This document shows positions 9,054 to 18,998 of a stretch of DNA of 64,000 bases, piece by piece (the stretch's first letter is position 1; each line of letters starts with the position of its first letter). The stretch covers positions 108,858-172,857 of the forward strand of contig NZ_JAQRFN010000008.1 in assembly GCF_028598555.1 (NCBI RefSeq), in the 5' to 3' direction. Both the position numbers and the translations under genes were made by a program. Source of the stretch: Xenorhabdus anantnagensis. Its GTDB lineage: Bacteria; Pseudomonadota; Gammaproteobacteria; Enterobacterales; Enterobacteriaceae. The notes under the pieces are model-generated. The model ran no database searches, was not told the DNA's origin, and worked only from the letters and a program-made list of their open reading frames with translations.

Positions 9054-9211
9054 CACATCTAACTATTTATAAGTCATCCCTCCCTTCTCTTGAAGGGCGC
9101 AATTCAGCCTAAAATCCACTCATCTCTTCAACTTCCCTTCTGCCAAATAACATCATCGACAGAAGGGGTAGTGAGGAAAGGTAACAATGAAAGCAAGGGA
9201 AACAACGCAAG

Positions 9212-10885
9212 TTATTTCTTACTTGCTAATTTGCTAATTCCAACTGATGCCGCTTCCAACTGCTGGTAAATATAATGCTTATAACTCTCCACCAGCGCAT
9301 TGTCCTGACAATCATCCAGCGCACCATCACACAAATGACGCATAATCATATTGGCTTGATAAAACTCAGGAGCTGGCAAACGAGCACGCTCCAGAATCAT
9401 TCCGCCAAGAAAGGAGATATCAGTCAATTTTCCCGTTGTTATTGACGCTCCCTGTTTCAGGTTATCCCGCAGGGTAAATTGAGTCACATGGGCGGGATCA
9501 AGTAACGGCGAATGATAGTGCTCAAAGTGGATGTTCGGTTGATGATCCCCAAAATAGAGGAAGACGGTAGGTTTGTTGCGATGGGCAACGAATTCACTGA
9601 AATCTTTGATGGCCGGATCAGAAGCCACGATTTTTTCCATATAATGACTAAATTTACCTACCGCCGTTGAAGGCTCAACGTTGCCAGCCAAACCATAATC
9701 ATCATCATGGCTCTCTTCATAAGGGCCATGTTCATACATTGTCAGAGAAAAAATAAAAATCGGCTTATCTGTTTCCTTCGCCAAGATGGTTTTCACATAA
9801 GACAACATATCTTGTGTCGAGATTTTCCATAAATTTTCTTCCATGTCTGCCGGATAGCCCAGCTCCTGCGGTTGGATAATCCGATCAACGCCCAGCGTTT
9901 TGTAAGCATGCCCTGCATGATAAGCAGACTTATTAAATGGTGTCAGAACAACCGTGTAATAACCATTGTCTTTCATTACGCGGAACAAGCTGTTTTTAAG
10001 ATGATCAACGACAGTGTAAAACACCGAATTTTTATTGGGTTCAAAGTCCTCTGTATTCAATCCGGTTAAAACGGAAAATTCAGATAACCATGTTCCTCCC
10101 CCAAAGGTCTGTACCCTGAGTGGACTTTGGCTACTGACACCTGCATCACGCTGGAACATATAAAGATCTGGCAAGTGCACATTGGCGGGTAACTGGTAAA
10201 TATGGGGATTAACGGTGGATTCCTGTAACAGTACAACGACATCGGGTTTAACGTCTGACTGGGGTTCAGGCAACGTCACTTTTTTCGCCTGTTGTAAGAA
10301 ATAATCAGCAGATGAGCCGAATTTCGGAGGCTGATATTGCGAATCTGAGGCAGACATCACCATATTAGTCATCGTTCCCCTTCCCTTCGGTAATTCATTC
10401 TGCCATTCAGTATGGTAAGCATTCACCGTCAGATTAATTCCCCAGGCACTTACTGCCATCAAAACGATACTGGCGAATCGCCATTTGATCCCACGTGCAG
10501 AAGGTGCCGATTTCCAACTCAATATCATGTTTAATATCAACCAGATAAGCATCGCGACTACAGCGATACCTGCCAGCCAATAATGGTGTAAAGTCTCCTG
10601 ATTTGAAGGGTCCAACATGACATTCAAATCAGAAAAAAATAACTGCTCTTTGTAGTAATGAACTTTTATCTGGTTGAGAAATTTGAGGATGATAAATAAG
10701 GTTCCAGTTAACACCGCCGAAAATAGCCAGCGTGCTGAAACTAAAAAAACCAGACCAAAGATGACGCCAAATACGCCGACAGACACCAGTGCAGGATAAA
10801 TGTCCCCACCCTTTTCAAACACTAATACCAAGGAAGCAATCAACAGCAAGCCCAGATAAATCTTCGAGATTATCTTTTTTTTCAT
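9212..10885 (-). CDS. LtaS/OpgB-like membrane phosphoglycerol transferase or sulfatase-fold enzyme
   Basis: A 557-residue protein with four or five N-terminal membrane helices (to about residue 155), then a periplasmic sulfatase-fold domain. Recognisable metal and catalytic residues are Glu222 in VVVLLQEST, the likely nucleophile Thr265 in GGGTWLSEF, and Asp-His in LYFGDHQP. This is the layout of lipoteichoic-acid synthase and related enzymes of Gram-negatives that move phosphoglycerol or phosphoethanolamine onto envelope glycans or lipids. The exact substrate is unknown. It is shorter than E. coli OpgB. No partner gene is adjacent. Confidence 0.8.
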   Translation of the reverse strand: MKKKIISKIYLGLLLIASLVLVFEKGGDIYPALVSVGVFGVIFGLVFLVSARWLFSAVLTGTLFIILKFLNQIKVHYYKEQLFFSDLNVMLDPSNQETLHHYWLAGIAVVAMLIWLILNMILSWKSAPSARGIKWRFASIVLMAVSAWGINLTVNAYHTEWQNELPKGRGTMTNMVMSASDSQYQPPKFGSSADYFLQQAKKVTLPEPQSDVKPDVVVLLQESTVNPHIYQLPANVHLPDLYMFQRDAGVSSQSPLRVQTFGGGTWLSEFSVLTGLNTEDFEPNKNSVFYTVVDHLKNSLFRVMKDNGYYTVVLTPFNKSAYHAGHAYKTLGVDRIIQPQELGYPADMEENLWKISTQDMLSYVKTILAKETDKPIFIFSLTMYEHGPYEESHDDDYGLAGNVEPSTAVGKFSHYMEKIVASDPAIKDFSEFVAHRNKPTVFLYFGDHQPNIHFEHYHSPLLDPAHVTQFTLRDNLKQGASITTGKLTDISFLGGMILERARLPAPEFYQANMIMRHLCDGALDDCQDNALVESYKHYIYQQLEAASVGISKLASKK

Positions 10886-11060
10886 ATTCTATTGAATTCC
10901 ACACATGAGTTTAGTTTGACAACTCGTTGAAAAATAGCACAGGTTGTCAAATATGCCGCAAATAAAATGCAGCGGATTCGCTCAGTGAAGACAGCATGAA
11001 TTCAAAGGAGTTCAACTGCGGCTATTGAAAACAGATATCGAACAGGTTCAAAACCAAATG

Positions 11061-13004
11061 CTAAAAAATGCCCTCATCCCGCAAAACATGCAAATCTGCT
11101 TTCCTGCGGGTAAATCCCATGCGATCAAAGTATTCCAGTATTTGGATCGCTAATTTCCGGCCAATCCCCAACTCATCCCGAAACTCTATCGCCGTTATGC
11201 CTCCCTTATCCTGAGAATAGCGACGGATTAAATCAGCAAACTGCTGAATGCACTGGCGATGGTAATAACGATCAGACACAATAGCGATGATCAGCCCTAA
11301 TTGCGCCGCTTTTCGCAAAAGACAACGCATGGCTTCTTCATCTTCTCCCATTTCCGTTGCCAAATCGCGTACCCACCACACTTCCGCTTGAAAATATGGT
11401 TCTACGTGTAACCACAGACACGCCTGCTCTGCGGTAAACATCAATCCATGCTCAGGCGAGTGCAGCCAACCATTTGTTTGTTTAAGTAATTTTTGCTCCA
11501 GTAGCCGGTTGATCAGTTTATAAGCCAGCATGTCATCCAGTGTCGGCAGAGCCATGCGTTTCAAACGTGCTTTACCTACTCCCAGTTGATCGGGGTGTTT
11601 TTCATGGTATCCCGCCATAGCCTGCAATAGTTTTTGTTCTGCCGACGCGGCATGATGCTGCGATAGTGCCCAATCACCGGCAATAATCACCTTCATCTCG
11701 GCCAGCAAGCTGTTGAGCTGACTTTCTGTCAACTGACGTGACCAGGCAAAATGGCTGAGTGACAATGCACCACGGGTTAAATATAAGGCGAGACTTTCCG
11801 CATGGCTGTGCGTTCGAGCCAGTTGGGATAACCAATCAAGAAATTCATGCCGACGCTTACCCCTGCGAGGGGAATTTAAGCTAACGACCCTCGCTCCTGC
11901 CAGTGTTTTCTTGGCACTGATATCACGCAATATCAAGCGATCATTTTCCACCAGCCACAACGGGCGATCCAGCGTCAGTTCAGCCAATATTGGCGCATCA
12001 GCCAGCGAGTTCAATATAGAAATTCGTCCGGTGATATGGCTGGCGGCATGATGGATGTGGAGAGGTTGCCAGTTTTGCAATGGTGAATCGGCTTCAATTT
12101 CCACTAACACTTTTTCAGCAGCAAGCAATAGGCCTTGTGATACTGGTTTTTGTGACAACAACCAGTCGCCACGGGAAATTTGTTCTTTGCTGATATCACC
12201 GACGATATTCAATGCAATACGCTGTCCCGCTTTAGCGCTCTGGGCGGGTTGATTCTGGGCATGCAAGCCACGTACTCTCACGGCTTGCTCACTGTCAGTC
12301 AGCCATAACGTTTCACCGACATTGATACTTCCTGCCAACGCCGTCCCAGTGACAACCAATCCTGCTCCTTTAACGGTAAAAACACGATCGATAGCCAAAC
12401 GGAAGCGTTGCTTCAATTTTTCATGCTGCAAATTTTGCAAAGAAGAAGTTTGCAAAGAAGAAGTCTGCAAAAAAGAAGAGCGGCAAAATTGATGGACAGA
12501 ATTAATCTGATGAATAGATAGCAAATGCTCCCGCAATGGAATGATACCATCCTCTGTGGTGGCTGCCGTTACAAACAGAGGCACTGATTGCCAGCCTTGT
12601 GATGCCAATAATTGCGCAGCCTGTTGCCGGACTTCCTCAACCCGTGCTTGTGCAACACTATCCGCTTTAGTCAGCACAATCGTGATGGCAGGTCGCCCGA
12701 TTAAACGCAAAATAGCCAAATGTTCCCGCGTCTGAGCCATCACACCATCATCACAGGCTATAACCAGCAAGATATGATCGATGCCACCAATCCCTGCCAA
12801 CATATTGGATAGAAATTTTTCATGCCCCGGAACGTCGACAAACCCCACCGAAGTTCCATCTGGTTGCGGCCAGTAGGCATAACCGAGATCGATAGTCATC
12901 CCGCGTTTTTTCTCTTCCGGTAAATGGGTCGTATCAACGCCCGTGATTGCTTGAATCAGTGTCGTTTTACCGTGATCAACATGTCCCGCAGTGGCAAAAA
13001 TCAT
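11061..13004 (-). CDS. selB: Selenocysteine-specific elongation factor SelB
   Basis: A 647-residue protein. The N-terminal GTPase has AGHVDHGKTTL as the P-loop and DVPGHEKF as the G3 motif, followed by EF-Tu-like beta-barrel domains. C-terminal winged helices end VLRDEGIF and bind the SECIS RNA. SelB delivers Sec-tRNA to the ribosome at UGA codons that carry a downstream SECIS. It is about 33 residues longer than E. coli SelB (614). Part of the excess is a repeated LQTSS insertion near residue 180, encoded by a 15-base tandem repeat. It follows selA, and its client fdoG is nearby. Confidence 0.97.
   Translation of the reverse strand: MIFATAGHVDHGKTTLIQAITGVDTTHLPEEKKRGMTIDLGYAYWPQPDGTSVGFVDVPGHEKFLSNMLAGIGGIDHILLVIACDDGVMAQTREHLAILRLIGRPAITIVLTKADSVAQARVEEVRQQAAQLLASQGWQSVPLFVTAATTEDGIIPLREHLLSIHQINSVHQFCRSSFLQTSSLQTSSLQNLQHEKLKQRFRLAIDRVFTVKGAGLVVTGTALAGSINVGETLWLTDSEQAVRVRGLHAQNQPAQSAKAGQRIALNIVGDISKEQISRGDWLLSQKPVSQGLLLAAEKVLVEIEADSPLQNWQPLHIHHAASHITGRISILNSLADAPILAELTLDRPLWLVENDRLILRDISAKKTLAGARVVSLNSPRRGKRRHEFLDWLSQLARTHSHAESLALYLTRGALSLSHFAWSRQLTESQLNSLLAEMKVIIAGDWALSQHHAASAEQKLLQAMAGYHEKHPDQLGVGKARLKRMALPTLDDMLAYKLINRLLEQKLLKQTNGWLHSPEHGLMFTAEQACLWLHVEPYFQAEVWWVRDLATEMGEDEEAMRCLLRKAAQLGLIIAIVSDRYYHRQCIQQFADLIRRYSQDKGGITAIEFRDELGIGRKLAIQILEYFDRMGFTRRKADLHVLRDEGIF
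12436..12480. repeat. 15-base tandem repeat inside selB
   Basis: Three tandem copies of a 15-base unit: TGCAAAGAAGAAGTT, TGCAAAGAAGAAGTC and TGCAAAAAAGAAGAG. On the coding strand they give the in-frame peptide repeat LQTSSLQTSSLQ. It lies between the GTPase domain and the next barrel, a loop that tolerates insertions. Confidence 0.9.
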
Positions 13005-13032
13005 AGTTATTGAACCTATTTTTTATAGCGAC

Positions 13033-13093
13033 AATTTCTATAGCTAGAATTTTCTATAACAACAATTTCTATAACAGTAATTTCTATAACAGC
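13033..13093. repeat. 15-base tandem repeat spanning the selA stop
   Basis: Four degenerate copies of AATTTCTATAACAGC-like 15-16-base units fill the space between selA and selB. The TAG stop of selA (13084-13086) lies inside the last unit, so the duplication has built the selA 3' end and the spacer. Confidence 0.85.
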
Positions 13094-14475
13094 AATGCCC
13101 GCAATAATTCACTTTCATCTTCCAGGCAACGGAGATCCAGCCATAACCGACCATCATACAGACGCCCAATGACTGGTTTTTTCAAATTGCGCCATTGATG
13201 AGCCAAGTTTTCCAATGTACTGCCACGTCCATTAATGGCAGTAAAAGTCAGTGCCCAACTGGGCAATCGATCCACAGGCAAGGAACCACTGCCAATTTGA
13301 GAATAGCAAGGTTCATCACGGACAATGAATTTTTCGCTGTAATATGCCTGAATTTGGGGAAGTAGCTGTTGCGCCATATCACGGATTTCGCCTTGCGTGC
13401 GGGTCAGCAAACGCAAAGTCGGTAATTTCTGGCGAAGCTGTTCAGGGTGTTGATAAAGGCGCAACGTTGCTTCCAATGCAGCCAGCGTCATTTTGTCTGC
13501 CCGTAATGCACGTTTCAGGGGATGCTGCTGGATAGCCTCTATCCACTGTTTTTTACCAACAATGATGCCAGCTTGTGGGCCGCCCAATAATTTATCGCCG
13601 GAGAAAGTCACCAGATCGATGCCGTGATTCAGATAATCCCGAGGCATCGGTTCTGCTGGCAAACCATATTGTGCCATGTCTATCATGGAACCACTGCCAA
13701 GATCAATAGCTGTCGGGATTTGGGATACCATGCCCAGTTTCGCCAGCGCCTCTCCCGACACTTCAGCCGTGAAGCCCTCAATACTGTAATTACTGGTATG
13801 CACCTTCATCAACATGCCGGTATCAGAATTGATCGCCCGCTGGTAATCTTTCAGATGCGTTCGGTTCGTTGTCCCCACTTCCACCAAACGACAACCCGCT
13901 TGCACCATAACGTCAGGAATACGGAAGGCTCCGCCAATCTCAACCAATTCACCACGGGAAACGACAACCTCTTTTCCTTGCGCCACTGTTGCCAGCACCA
14001 GTAAAACCGCGGCGGCATTATTGTTAACAATGCAAGCATCTTCTGCACCAGTTAATGTACAGAGTAAATCGGCCAGTGCGCGATCACGATGCCCCCGGCT
14101 GGCACCATCAAGGGAGTATTCCAATGTAACCGACGAGCGCATGGCCTGTGTCACGGCATCAATTGCCGTTTCAGCCAGCAATGCACGCCCCAGATTGGTA
14201 TGGAGCACTGTTCCGCTCAGGTTAAATACGGGCTTCAGTGCTGATGTCTGGCCCCGCTCCAATCTTCGGTGCAATGATGCTGCCCAATCGTCACTCCATT
14301 CTGGCAAGGATTGATGCTCACGAATATTGAACCGCGCCTGTTCCTGCATTTCCCGCAATATATCGACCACTTGCGTCTGCCCATGAGACGCAATCAGCGA
14401 GGTGATTTCCGGCTGCCGCAACAATCTGTCAATGGATGGTAACTGACGATACAACGAATTTATTACTTGTGTCAT
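13084..14475 (-). CDS. selA: L-seryl-tRNA(Sec) selenium transferase SelA
   Basis: A 463-residue enzyme, the normal length. Lys295 in [13 protein letters not shown] is the pyridoxal-phosphate lysine, at the same number as in E. coli Sel[15 protein letters not shown] is the conserved N-terminal motif. It converts Ser-tRNA(Sec) to Sec-tRNA(Sec) using selenophosphate. It starts 17 bases after the fdhE stop and ends 79 bases before selB, forming an fdhE-selA-selB operon. selD and the tRNA gene selC are not in the window. Confidence 0.97.
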   Translation of the reverse strand: MTQVINSLYRQLPSIDRLLRQPEITSLIASHGQTQVVDILREMQEQARFNIREHQSLPEWSDDWAASLHRRLERGQTSALKPVFNLSGTVLHTNLGRALLAETAIDAVTQAMRSSVTLEYSLDGASRGHRDRALADLLCTLTGAEDACIVNNNAAAVLLVLATVAQGKEVVVSRGELVEIGGAFRIPDVMVQAGCRLVEVGTTNRTHLKDYQRAINSDTGMLMKVHTSNYSIEGFTAEVSGEALAKLGMVSQIPTAIDLGSGSMIDMAQYGLPAEPMPRDYLNHGIDLVTFSGDKLLGGPQAGIIVGKKQWIEAIQQHPLKRALRADKMTLAALEATLRLYQHPEQLRQKLPTLRLLTRTQGEIRDMAQQLLPQIQAYYSEKFIVRDEPCYSQIGSGSLPVDRLPSWALTFTAINGRGSTLENLAHQWRNLKKPVIGRLYDGRLWLDLRCLEDESELLRALLL

Positions 14476-14492
14476 CGCGTCCCCATCCCCCT

Positions 14493-15428
14493 TTATTCGT
14501 TGGGAAACAGAAAAGGGTTCAGGCTACTGCGGGCAAAACCTTCTTCTTCCATTTTGGCATCCAGAATCAATGACGCCAGATCATCTGCCACAGCATCTAC
14601 ATTCGGATCTTTTTCCTGATACAGAATTTTGAGATAACTGCCACAATCACCACAACTTTCCGCCTTAATTGCCGCCTGCTCACTCTCCAATGACCAATAA
14701 TTCAAGTCTCGGGTCTGTTCGCAATTACTGCATTTGATTCGAACAACATGCCATTCGCTTTCGCACAGATTACAATGCAAATAACGCAGCCCTTGGCGAG
14801 TACTGATTTGCACCACACTGGTCACCGGCATACTGCGGCATACTGGGCAAAATTGGCGATGTTCTCCATATTCCGCCCGTGCCTTGCCGGGGATTAAACT
14901 GGCCATTTGTGCCCAATACACAGATAACGCAGCCCAGACAAACACCGCCTGATCAGCACTAACCTTGCTGAACTCGCTATTGAGCAGCGCGCTCGCCATC
15001 TCTTCTAATTCTTGTGCTGAATTTTTTGCCAGATTTTCGAGGACAGGTTTCACATGTTCGGGTACAGTAGGCTGTAATTCCGCAATCAAGGCATGCAGGA
15101 TATTTTGCCAGTGCTGAGTACGCCGCAACGTTTTGCAATCCAGAGGGACAAAACCCTCTTGTTGGGAAGAATGGCGAAGCAGCTCGTCCAATTCCATCTC
15201 CAGCGGGTTGTCATACAACGCCTTTTGCTGTGCTTGTACAATTTCCGCGACAAAATTCAGGTAACTTGAAAATGGATTGCTTTCTGTTGCCAACGTTCTC
15301 AAACGTTCAGCGCGCTGTTGATACAATTTTTTCAGGTTGGCAAATAATAATGGGGGAATAAAACCAACAGATCTTTCAGTTACCCGCTCTTTGATCAGCT
15401 GCTCTTTAGGAACAATGCGAATACTCAT
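14493..15428 (-). CDS. fdhE: Formate dehydrogenase accessory protein FdhE
   Basis: A 311-residue protein with the expected rubredoxin-like cysteine pairs: [16 protein letters not shown] and CGDCG in the second half. FdhE is a cytoplasmic iron-binding factor needed for assembly of the respiratory formate dehydrogenases. In E. coli fdhE follows fdoGHI directly. Here it is separated from fdoI by about 2.9 kb of inserted genes and instead heads the selA-selB operon. Confidence 0.95.
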   Translation of the reverse strand: MSIRIVPKEQLIKERVTERSVGFIPPLLFANLKKLYQQRAERLRTLATESNPFSSYLNFVAEIVQAQQKALYDNPLEMELDELLRHSSQQEGFVPLDCKTLRRTQHWQNILHALIAELQPTVPEHVKPVLENLAKNSAQELEEMASALLNSEFSKVSADQAVFVWAALSVYWAQMASLIPGKARAEYGEHRQFCPVCRSMPVTSVVQISTRQGLRYLHCNLCESEWHVVRIKCSNCEQTRDLNYWSLESEQAAIKAESCGDCGSYLKILYQEKDPNVDAVADDLASLILDAKMEEEGFARSSLNPFLFPNE

Positions 15429-15732
15429 TATCTAAACCTTTCCTGTTATGTTGATATGCCCGTTATATTGATAAATAAATACCCAACTATCTTACCTTGC
15501 CGGACAGCGGAATGGCATTGTCATATATCCAAGAGATTTCAAATTGCATCCGACAAAACAGCAACTTGAAAATTTCAACACAAGTTTACTGACCTTACAA
15601 AAATTCAGGTTAGACTATTAATAGTCATAAATTAGTGGTCATAAATTAGTGGTCATAAAGAGGGAAGGGTGGATTTAACAACATGATAATGAGCACTCTT
15701 CTTGGTTAATATATTGATAATTGAAGAGATTG
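15429..15732. other. Intergenic stretch with an ERIC-end relic and a 14-base repeat
   Basis: Around 15518-15575 the sequence ATATCCAAGAGATTTCAAATTGCA and a following CAACTTGAAAATTTC resemble the two ends of an ERIC element with the core missing. At 15622-15660 there are about 2.8 copies of TAGTGGTCATAAAT. No gene is seen. Promoters for fdhE (minus) and the next gene (plus) should lie here. Confidence 0.55.
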
Positions 15733-17805
15733 ATGATGAAACTTACACCTGAAAAATTGCTATCTGCAATAGAAAAATACGCCCATACCCCCGAGAAACA
15801 GCAAACCTTAACCCAAAAGCAAATACTGTGGTTTTCCGATCCTGAGAACGTCTTCTTATTGCTCAGTCTGGTGTTGATCTTACCTGAAGATATGATGACC
15901 GAGATGGGAGACAGCATTAACAATTGGGTTAACGTTGCAGTAGCAGAACTTGCATTAACCACAAACAAATTGCCGGTTGAGGACAAACAGCAGATTGAAG
16001 AGATCATTGAGCAGATTCTGGTTCATGCCAACGAAAACTTCGAACTTAATAGTGAATGTGTGCTGTTATGTATATCGAGCTTGAAAAGACATCAGTTTCA
16101 TATCAAAACTGACATCACCCAACTATTGAGTACCCCGCAATATGCTGATAACACGAACATAGCCACCTTTCCTTCACCTCCCCCCAATTTAAGCCAACTG
16201 TTTGAGCAAGTCAGAATTGAGTCCGGCCTTGAGTTTCTCGAATTTTTTGAAAACGGCTTTTCCGTGATTCCCCATGATGGCTTAAGCCATCTCTTTTCAG
16301 AAGTGGCCCGGTATTCATGGGGCATAGATGCCCTGCTTCTGCTGACCCAATACTTTGAGGAACCAATTGCTCTCGCCAGTGCGCAAGCGTTGGACGATTG
16401 CCCCTCCTCTGCATGGAAAAACTTATCCTATCTGCAACTGGTCAATCTGTGTGCCCGATTCAACCGTCATCACTCCATTCATCCTTGCTTCAAGCGCTGG
16501 AAAAAAAGGGCGATGGCACATCATACTGTTCGGGAACCCGCTGAGATACATGAATTATACGCCACCCATGTTGATGGAAATGATTGCGCCAGCATGATGA
16601 TGACAATCACACTGGATGGTCAAAAATACCAAATGAATATGATGCTGGATTTTAAATCTGGTATCCGCGAGAGCTTACCGAATAGCGAGCCTGACCTCAC
16701 CATCCCCGAACTGATTAAAGAGTTGGGCACTCATGACACTCATATTGACTTTGTCCCCGTCTCTTCTGACTGGCTACAACAAATTTTACCGTGGATACTT
16801 TCAGTTCAGCTAAACAAAAAAACGCCTATCGAGCTTTACTCACTTTATTGGTTGTCACGACTTCCCTTTGAATGGACACAGCCAGAAGAGTTTGAACTTG
16901 AACATTGGAGCCAGAAGCTGGGCTATCAAGCTGATCCAAAACGACAAGAGCAGAACCGCCTTGGCATCACCATGGGTTCACCATTAATCCTAAGCTGGTT
17001 AGCGCCGGAAGAATGCTTGTCAAAGGCGAAAAAGCCCAGAGATTTATTGAAGCTTTATTACTATGCAAACCGGGAGCTGTTTGCTGAACGTCTGACTTAT
17101 TCCGCTGCAATTGAGCAATATAGGCTGTCATCACCAGCACCACATTTGGTGAATCAATATTTAGATTTGGCCTATACCCTCAGAGATCCTGCGCTCAATC
17201 GCAAGAGATTTGCTTTATTTGATACTTTGGCTGAGATCAGTTTTGAATATTTTTACATGGAACAAGATGAGGAGATCCTACCGCAAGGATTGGTTCTCAA
17301 GGTGAGTTTACTGGATGCCAGCCCGGCCGTATGGCGCCGAATCCGTGTCAGCAATCAGCTCACGCTGATGGAATTTCATGATGTGATACAAAATGCCATG
17401 GGCTGGGAAAACGAGCACTTATTCAAGTTTAATGTTTCAGGGATCGATATCCCGGAAGAACATTATGACCAAACGTGTATCGGCGTATTTCTGGATGAAA
17501 TTGAAGACGAACTCAGCTACCAATACGACTTTGGTGATGATTGGCTCCATCAGATAACAGTAGAGAAAGTGCTGCCAAAAGATATTATCCAGCCTGAAAT
17601 AACCGCAGGTAACGGTATGTGTCCGGCAGAAGATTCTGGTGGCATTTGGAATTGGAATTATTTGCTCAAACTGAGAAAACAAAAAGTCCTGACGGAAGAT
17701 GAAGCTGAACAATTAGAATTTGTGGGCTTGTCGCCAAGTGAATCGTTAGCGCCTTTTGATAAACAGCAGGCTAATAAGAGATTAAAGGCACTATTTAACC
17801 AATAA
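15733..17805 (+). CDS. pRiA4b ORF-3-like domain protein
   Basis: About 690 residues. The C-terminal 160 residues form the plasmid pRiA4b ORF-3-like domain: LKVSLLDASPAVWRRIRV, then YQYDFGDDWLH and CPAEDSGG. Function is unknown; the family is common on mobile DNA. The long N-terminal part has no domain I recognise. The ATG pair at 15733/15736 follows GAAGAG and is preferred to the TTG at 15721. It lies between fdhE and fdoI on the opposite strand, consistent with later insertion. Confidence 0.75.
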   Translation: MMKLTPEKLLSAIEKYAHTPEKQQTLTQKQILWFSDPENVFLLLSLVLILPEDMMTEMGDSINNWVNVAVAELALTTNKLPVEDKQQIEEIIEQILVHANENFELNSECVLLCISSLKRHQFHIKTDITQLLSTPQYADNTNIATFPSPPPNLSQLFEQVRIESGLEFLEFFENGFSVIPHDGLSHLFSEVARYSWGIDALLLLTQYFEEPIALASAQALDDCPSSAWKNLSYLQLVNLCARFNRHHSIHPCFKRWKKRAMAHHTVREPAEIHELYATHVDGNDCASMMMTITLDGQKYQMNMMLDFKSGIRESLPNSEPDLTIPELIKELGTHDTHIDFVPVSSDWLQQILPWILSVQLNKKTPIELYSLYWLSRLPFEWTQPEEFELEHWSQKLGYQADPKRQEQNRLGITMGSPLILSWLAPEECLSKAKKPRDLLKLYYYANRELFAERLTYSAAIEQYRLSSPAPHLVNQYLDLAYTLRDPALNRKRFALFDTLAEISFEYFYMEQDEEILPQGLVLKVSLLDASPAVWRRIRVSNQLTLMEFHDVIQNAMGWENEHLFKFNVSGIDIPEEHYDQTCIGVFLDEIEDELSYQYDFGDDWLHQITVEKVLPKDIIQPEITAGNGMCPAEDSGGIWNWNYLLKLRKQKVLTEDEAEQLEFVGLSPSESLAPFDKQQANKRLKALFNQ

Positions 17806-17862
17806 AAGTTTCCGTCAATAAAACCGAAGGAGGAGAATAATCCCGGTTTTCTTCGCTAACGG

Positions 17863-18207
17863 CTAATTGAATAAATCAGCATGGCTCCCAACGCGATACA
17901 CAATCAATTCCGTGTCAGTGCGTTGGTAAATCAAGAGTAAATCTGGGGCGCCGTGACACTCCAAGTAACCAATATAGTTACCAATCAGTCGGCGCTCTTT
18001 ATATTTCGGAGGTAATGGCTGGCCTGTCGCTTGTAGCGTTTCGCTATTTGGCTGAAGAAATCCATCAGGAAGTTGCCCTTCAACAGCCAGTCTATTAACA
18101 AGCATACGGATAACAGTAGACAAATCGAGTCCTAAGGCTTTGGCATTCGCCATAGCTGCTTCTTTAGAAGCTGAGGACACTCTGGCTCTTACTACGGTAT
18201 CAACCAT
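17863..18207 (-). CDS. DinJ antitoxin / YafQ toxin in-frame fusion (toxin-antitoxin remnant)
   Basis: A 114-residue chimera. Residues 1-55 are a RelB/DinJ ribbon-helix-helix antitoxin head (VVRARVSSASKEAAMANAKA, then LDLSTVIRMLVNRLA). Residues 64-114 are the C-terminal half of a YafQ mRNA interferase (PLPPKYKERRLIGNYIGYLE, then PDLLLIYQRTD and VGSHADLFN). The YafQ-equivalent His85, Asp89, His109 and Phe113 remain, while the residue aligned with E. coli His50 is Arg72. The antitoxin neutralising tail and the toxin N-terminal half are gone, as expected from an in-frame deletion across a dinJ-yafQ operon. GGGAG sits upstream of the ATG at 18207. It may still bind DNA. Confidence 0.75.
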   Translation of the reverse strand: MVDTVVRARVSSASKEAAMANAKALGLDLSTVIRMLVNRLAVEGQLPDGFLQPNSETLQATGQPLPPKYKERRLIGNYIGYLECHGAPDLLLIYQRTDTELIVYRVGSHADLFN

Positions 18208-18319
18208 ACAAACGCTCCCATTTAATGTACAAATAATAATCATTGCAGCCATATTGTAGCCACAAAGCAAAGCTTATCAATTGTGACAATAACCGAGGAA
18301 ACAAGAACGGTAGGAACAA

Positions 18320-18344
18320 GGCAGGGTACACAAAATACCCTGCC
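18320..18344 (-). terminator. Hairpin downstream of fdoI
   Basis: GGCAGGGTA pairs perfectly with TACCCTGCC around a 7-base loop, just past the fdoI stop. The T-run is weak, so termination is only likely. Confidence 0.5.
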
Positions 18345-18350
18345 TCAAAT

Positions 18351-18998
18351 TCACTCTTTTTCCTTTTGCCGTTCTTGTTTCACAATTTCACGATACCAGC
18401 GAGGATGATGTTTTTTCGCCCAACCCCGTGTGACCCAACCTTCTACCATTGCCCGCACTGATCCCTTCACCCAAAATGCCGCATAAGCATGAACAATAAT
18501 AGTCAGGATCAGGCCAATCGCTGCCAGTGAGTGAATCAGTAAAGCAACTCGAATCAATGGAATGGGGAAATACTCCGCAAAGTAAGGACGCCAGATAATG
18601 ATGCCGCTGATCAACAGCAGAAACAGGCAAACGCTCACTGCCCAATAAATGCCTTTCTGACCGAGGTTATATTGCCCTATATCCCCCGCTTCTTCATTAC
18701 GCAGCACTTTGTGAATATTCTTCGCCCATTCGATGTCATTTCTGTCGATCAAGTTATGTTTGAAATACCTGAAAAACATAAAGACAAACAGAAAGAACAT
18801 CACCGAACCCGCAAACGGGTGCAATATCCGTGAAAGCTGTGGTGTACCAAAGATATTCATCATCCAGTTCAGGGAAGGAAAGAAAAATCCCAATCCGCTG
18901 ATGGCGGTAAACAGGAAGCAAATCACAACCGCCCAATGATTGATTCGTTCAACCGGAGAATGGCGAATAATGACATCGTTACGCTTTTTCATTTTCAT
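18351..18998 (-). CDS. fdoI: Formate dehydrogenase cytochrome b556 (gamma) subunit
   Basis: A 215-residue membrane protein with four predicted helices. Early [20 protein letters not shown] and later [19 protein letters not shown] supply the heme-ligating histidines. It anchors the formate dehydrogenase in the inner membrane and passes electrons from the beta subunit to quinone. It overlaps the end of fdoH by four bases. Synteny with fdhD and fdhE points to Fdo rather than Fdn. Confidence 0.93.
   Translation of the reverse strand: MKMKKRNDVIIRHSPVERINHWAVVICFLFTAISGLGFFFPSLNWMMNIFGTPQLSRILHPFAGSVMFFLFVFMFFRYFKHNLIDRNDIEWAKNIHKVLRNEEAGDIGQYNLGQKGIYWAVSVCLFLLLISGIIIWRPYFAEYFPIPLIRVALLIHSLAAIGLILTIIVHAYAAFWVKGSVRAMVEGWVTRGWAKKHHPRWYREIVKQERQKEKE

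Noticed and set aside
13624..14004. A 126-codon open frame antisense to selA
   Set aside because: It lies wholly within a conserved gene and has His/Arg-rich chance composition.
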